DNA from: Hondaea fermentalgiana
Taxonomy: Eukaryota > Sar > Bigyra > Thraustochytrida > Thraustochytriidae
Direction of reading: 5' to 3'
Length of the DNA stretch: 49,582 bases
Assembly: GCA_014084085.1 (NCBI GenBank)
Contig: NPFB01000076.1
Span: 55,269-104,850 of the forward strand
Shown here: piece by piece, positions 46,989 through 49,582 of the stretch
Numbering within the stretch: position 1 is the first letter of the stretch
How the letters are laid out: every line of letters begins with the position of its first letter
Notes under the pieces: model-generated
Databases searched by the model: none
What the model was told of the DNA's origin: nothing
The model's input: the letters and a program-made list of their open reading frames with translations, nothing else
Position numbers and translations under genes: made by a program

Positions 46989-48767
46989 TTAGCTAGACTC
47001 GTTGCGATCGGAGCGAATGACATCCTTGCCAGCAGCAATGCGCAAGGTAGCAACAGCCATCTCCATGAGCTCCTCGGGATCGTCGACGCCATCGAGGATC
47101 TCGAAGAGATCTGGACTCTTCTCCTTGACGAACTTGAGCTTTTTGATAAAGTTCTTGCTCATGACCATGGCGCCATACTGCTGCGTTTCGAGCTGGGCTT
47201 GAGCGCGGACGGCATCCTCGTCTTCGCCCTCCTCCGTGGCGAGATGCGAGGTGGGGAGCAAAAGCCTACGGACATCGTCCTCGTCCATGTGTTGCTGTCT
47301 TGACTTGTCAAGGAGACTTTCAGAGACATCCTTGGGACTCGAGGCTTCAACGCGAGCACGAATTGATTGAACACGAGCCGTGAGGCCGGCCTTGTGCAGG
47401 GTGTCTTTGGCCTTGCGCAGCGATGGCGGCCGCACGGGTGCAACGCGGCGCTGAGTGGGTGATACAAGTCGCGATTGGCGCGCGTCCACACGATCGAGGG
47501 TTGCAGGGGCCTTGCGAGCGCCGCCAGTAGCTCCGGCCAATGCCTCGGTGATTGGCACGCCCGAACCCCTTGGCGGCGTAGTTTTGCCGCGACGCCAGGA
47601 TAGCGTGGCAAGGACCCTGGAAGAGCGCTTCTCCTTGGTGCCAGAAGGAGTCGCGGGCGGGGGCGCGGGCGAGATGGGAGCCTTTTGGTTTGCGACCTCG
47701 GTGTGGGCAACTCCGCGGTCTTCGTCAACCTCTTCCTCCTCGTCCTCGTCTTCCTCGCTTTCTCCACCGATGGCTGCCTCGAAGGCCTCGTCGTCATCGG
47801 AATCGTCGTCATCCTCTTGGCGCAACTCCAGAATGGCGGGCATGGACTCGGCCACGAGCTTTTCTACAACGTTTGAGCAGCCGTTTCTGGACTGGAGCTT
47901 TTTGGTTGTTTTGGCGATGAACTTGTATCCGAGCATTTGCGCTGCGGTGGGGCGCTCGTCGTGCGCCTTGGTGAGGCTCGCTTCGAGAAATTCGCGCATA
48001 TCGCGCGACCACTTGGTGGGCTCCGAAAACTTGGGCGGGCGCTGCGTCGGAATAAGGAACAAGGCGCGCATGGGGTGAATGTGGGAGTTGGGCGGCCGAC
48101 CCTCGGCCATTTCGATGACGGTGATGCCGAGACTCCAAATGTCGGTGCGTCCATCGTAAGCCTCCTCGGAGATGCACTCGGGGGACATCCAAAAGGGCGC
48201 ACCAATGGCGGTGTGGCAACGATCGAAGCGGCTCTGCACGAGAGCTGAGACACCAAAATCTGCCAGCTTGACGTGCCCGGCCTGGTTCAAAAGTACGTTG
48301 CCGGCCTTGATATCGCGATGAATAATGTTCTTGTTGTGCACGTAATCGAGGCCGAGGGTGATGCCGGCCACGACGTCGCGGATTTGGGGTTCGGTGAGGG
48401 TTTGGTCGGTGGCAAACATGAGGTCGTTTACACTGCCGGCTTCGCAGATTTCCATGCCCATGTACACGTGCATGTGGTCGGCGCTCTCGTAGGCGGAGAA
48501 GATCTTGAGAACGTACGGGGTGGAGCACATGCGCATGCAGTCGATTTCCTGCTGTACCTCTTCCTCATCGTTGTCGAGCTTGACGACCTTGAGCGCGACT
48601 TGCTGGCCGGCCTTCTTGTCCATGGCGATGTACACCGATCCGTAGGTACCTTCACCGAGGCATTCCAGGAGGTCAAAGTTTTTCGCGGGGTCGCCCTTCT
48701 CGAAGCCCTCGAACTTGAACCTGTTCTTGCTGGATTTGCCCAGCGACCTTCGCAATAGGGAGGTCAT
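46989..48767 (-). CDS. STE20/MST-family Ser/Thr protein kinase
   Basis: A 592-residue protein from the ATG at 48765-48767; the frame extends to GTG at 49028. The kinase domain spans about residues 31-285: P-loop GEGTYGSVY (38-46), Lys60, HRDIKAGN (150-157), DFG (170-172) and GAPFWMSPE (189-197), which deviates from the usual GTPFWMAPE. The ordering and sequence place it with MST1/2 and related GCK-II kinases of the Hippo type. The C-terminal half is acidic and Ser/Pro-rich. The last 60 residues are helical (NFIKKLKFVKEKSPDLFEIL), but no clear SARAH domain is seen. It phosphorylates proteins; pathway assignment is inference. Confidence 0.9.
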   Translation of the reverse strand: MTSLLRRSLGKSSKNRFKFEGFEKGDPAKNFDLLECLGEGTYGSVYIAMDKKAGQQVALKVVKLDNDEEEVQQEIDCMRMCSTPYVLKIFSAYESADHMHVYMGMEICEAGSVNDLMFATDQTLTEPQIRDVVAGITLGLDYVHNKNIIHRDIKAGNVLLNQAGHVKLADFGVSALVQSRFDRCHTAIGAPFWMSPECISEEAYDGRTDIWSLGITVIEMAEGRPPNSHIHPMRALFLIPTQRPPKFSEPTKWSRDMREFLEASLTKAHDERPTAAQMLGYKFIAKTTKKLQSRNGCSNVVEKLVAESMPAILELRQEDDDDSDDDEAFEAAIGGESEEDEDEEEEVDEDRGVAHTEVANQKAPISPAPPPATPSGTKEKRSSRVLATLSWRRGKTTPPRGSGVPITEALAGATGGARKAPATLDRVDARQSRLVSPTQRRVAPVRPPSLRKAKDTLHKAGLTARVQSIRARVEASSPKDVSESLLDKSRQQHMDEDDVRRLLLPTSHLATEEGEDEDAVRAQAQLETQQYGAMVMSKNFIKKLKFVKEKSPDLFEILDGVDDPEELMEMAVATLRIAAGKDVIRSDRNESS

Positions 48768-49120
48768 CCTGTCCTCCCCTTTCACTTCTCCGTCGCCTCT
48801 CCTGCTGCTTTTTTCGCACGCACGAGCGGGCGAGCCCGGGTCCTGGTCAAGCTTCTTCGAGACCTCGCCGAGGATCGACTTCCACACACGCCCAGGCTCA
48901 GGCCCTAGAGCGACCGCAAGACCGGGTGCAAGCAAGACCAAGCGCAAGACCGAGCGCACGCCGTACCCGAACGAGCGCGCGTTTGCTGCTCGCTTGCTCG
49001 ATGTCCCTACGTATACGTCTCCAGGCACGCGCGACTTGGCGTCGGGCCCCGACTGCCTCGCGAGAGTCGGCCACGAGCTCGCGCCTCCGCGCCCGAGGCC
49101 GCGACTCCTTCGCTCCTTTA

Positions 49121-49160
49121 CTCGCTCGCTCTCGCTCGCTCGCTCGCTCGCTCGCTCGCG
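49121..49160 (+). repeat. (CTCG)n tetranucleotide microsatellite
   Basis: A nearly continuous CTCG/CGCT run of 40 bp upstream of the kinase. Confidence 0.9.
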
Positions 49161-49353
49161 CAGGCGGCGGAGCGCTGCGCACGTGCCGATTGGACTCTGC
49201 CGCGGCTCTCCATCCTCCTATAGTAGAGCAGCACCTAAAACCCAACCAAAAACAAGGCTTCTTGCTTTCACTCCTCCTTCCCTGCTTTCTTTCTTTCTTT
49301 CTTTCTTCCTTCGATCGTCTCTGCCGCGGCGCGTGCACCGGCGGCGGTATAGC

Positions 49354-49427
49354 CCACTTGCGGCCGCCGCAATCCGCACTTGCGGCCGCGGCCCGCAAGT
49401 GGACCTCCGCGCGCATAGCCCACTTGC
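49354..49427. promoter_or_regulatory. Cluster of four CACTTGCG boxes upstream of the kinase
   Basis: CACTTGCG occurs at 49355, 49377 and 49421, and the inverted CGCAAGTG at 49394. All lie within about 75 bp, roughly 600 bp upstream of the kinase start on its 5' side. The same core is found upstream of hslU. Confidence 0.35.
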
Positions 49428-49561
49428 GCGTGCACACAAGCATACATACACGCGCCCGTTCTTCCCTTCCTTCCTTCCCTCCCTCCCCCGCGCCTGCAGG
49501 CCCGGGCACGCGCCGCCCTCGCGCCGCACCCAGGCTGCCCGCCCAGGGGCCCAGGGAGCGA

Positions 49562-49582
49562 GCGAGCGAGCGCGCGAGCGAG
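49562..49582 (+). repeat. GAGC/CGAG tetranucleotide tract at window edge
   Basis: Repeated GAGC words run to the end of the window, similar to other promoter microsatellites here. Confidence 0.8.

Larger units (their letters stand above)
48768..49582. promoter_or_regulatory. Promoter region of the MST-like kinase
   Basis: GC-rich sequence up to the window end. It includes a (CTCG)n tract, a CTTT-rich tract (49288-49312), clustered CACTTGCG boxes and a terminal (CGAG)n tract. Another gene could begin beyond the edge. Frames here are low-complexity. Confidence 0.5.

Noticed and set aside
48768..49028. N-terminal extension of the kinase
   Set aside because: It depends on a GTG start and has low-complexity sequence; the ATG at 48765-48767 gives a normal kinase layout.
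1..49582. CRISPR arrays, insertion sequences, rRNA or prokaryotic operons
   Set aside because: None seen; gene content and arrangement are eukaryotic, and repeats here have no spacer-repeat structure or transposase.

Overview
This looks like a nuclear scaffold from a protist with a flagellated stage, intron-poor and GC-rich. The best guess is a labyrinthulomycete (thraustochytrid-type stramenopile), but no rRNA or organism-specific marker is present, so that is inference. The evidence is long uninterrupted eukaryotic coding frames (up to 2429 codons), an axonemal outer-arm dynein intermediate chain, an AP-3 delta adaptin, a MICOS-type CHCH protein, a mitochondrial HslU with an apparent presequence, a Ste20/MST-type kinase and ZIP metal transporters. 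Genes alternate strands and lack operon structure. Spacers of 0.1-3 kb are rich in GC microsatellites. One 100-N assembly gap (13948-14047) removes the 5' part of a gene. Several genes seem to have longer frames only through GTG or TTG codons; I used the first plausible ATG instead.

Layout. 1-16.3 kb is rich in signalling or sensor architectures: a multipass membrane plus LRR protein (+), an ankyrin-SAM-TIR protein (-) ending in a CaaX box, the dynein intermediate chain (-) divergent from a small TPR protein (+), and a Roc-COR-TIR protein (+) cut by the gap. 16.3-20 kb holds a secreted class-3 lipase (-) with a degenerate duplication of its 3' end, and a divergent TPR-like protein (+). 20.7-28 kb is one giant armadillo-repeat protein with an atypical WW and a C-terminal PH domain. 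29-31.2 kb is HslU. 31.7-35.7 kb is a divergent pair: an acidic MIC19-like CHCH protein (-) and an IQ/coiled-coil protein ending in a phosphatase-like domain whose catalytic Cys is Ser (+). 35.8-38.3 kb is a tandem ZIP pair (-). 38.4-41.5 kb is gene-poor and carries about three degenerate copies of a ~460-bp repeat. 41.5-49.6 kb has an unrecognised alanine-rich, partly hydrophobic protein (+), AP-3 delta (-) and the MST-like kinase (-).

How the genes relate. No single pathway unites the window. The most notable theme is the two TIR proteins, both with a Glu at the expected NAD-hydrolase position. One is SARM1-like in having SAM next to TIR; the other couples TIR to a Roc-COR GTPase. The other highlights are the pseudophosphatase, the non-coding tandem repeat, and a CACTTGCG box clustered upstream of both the kinase and HslU.
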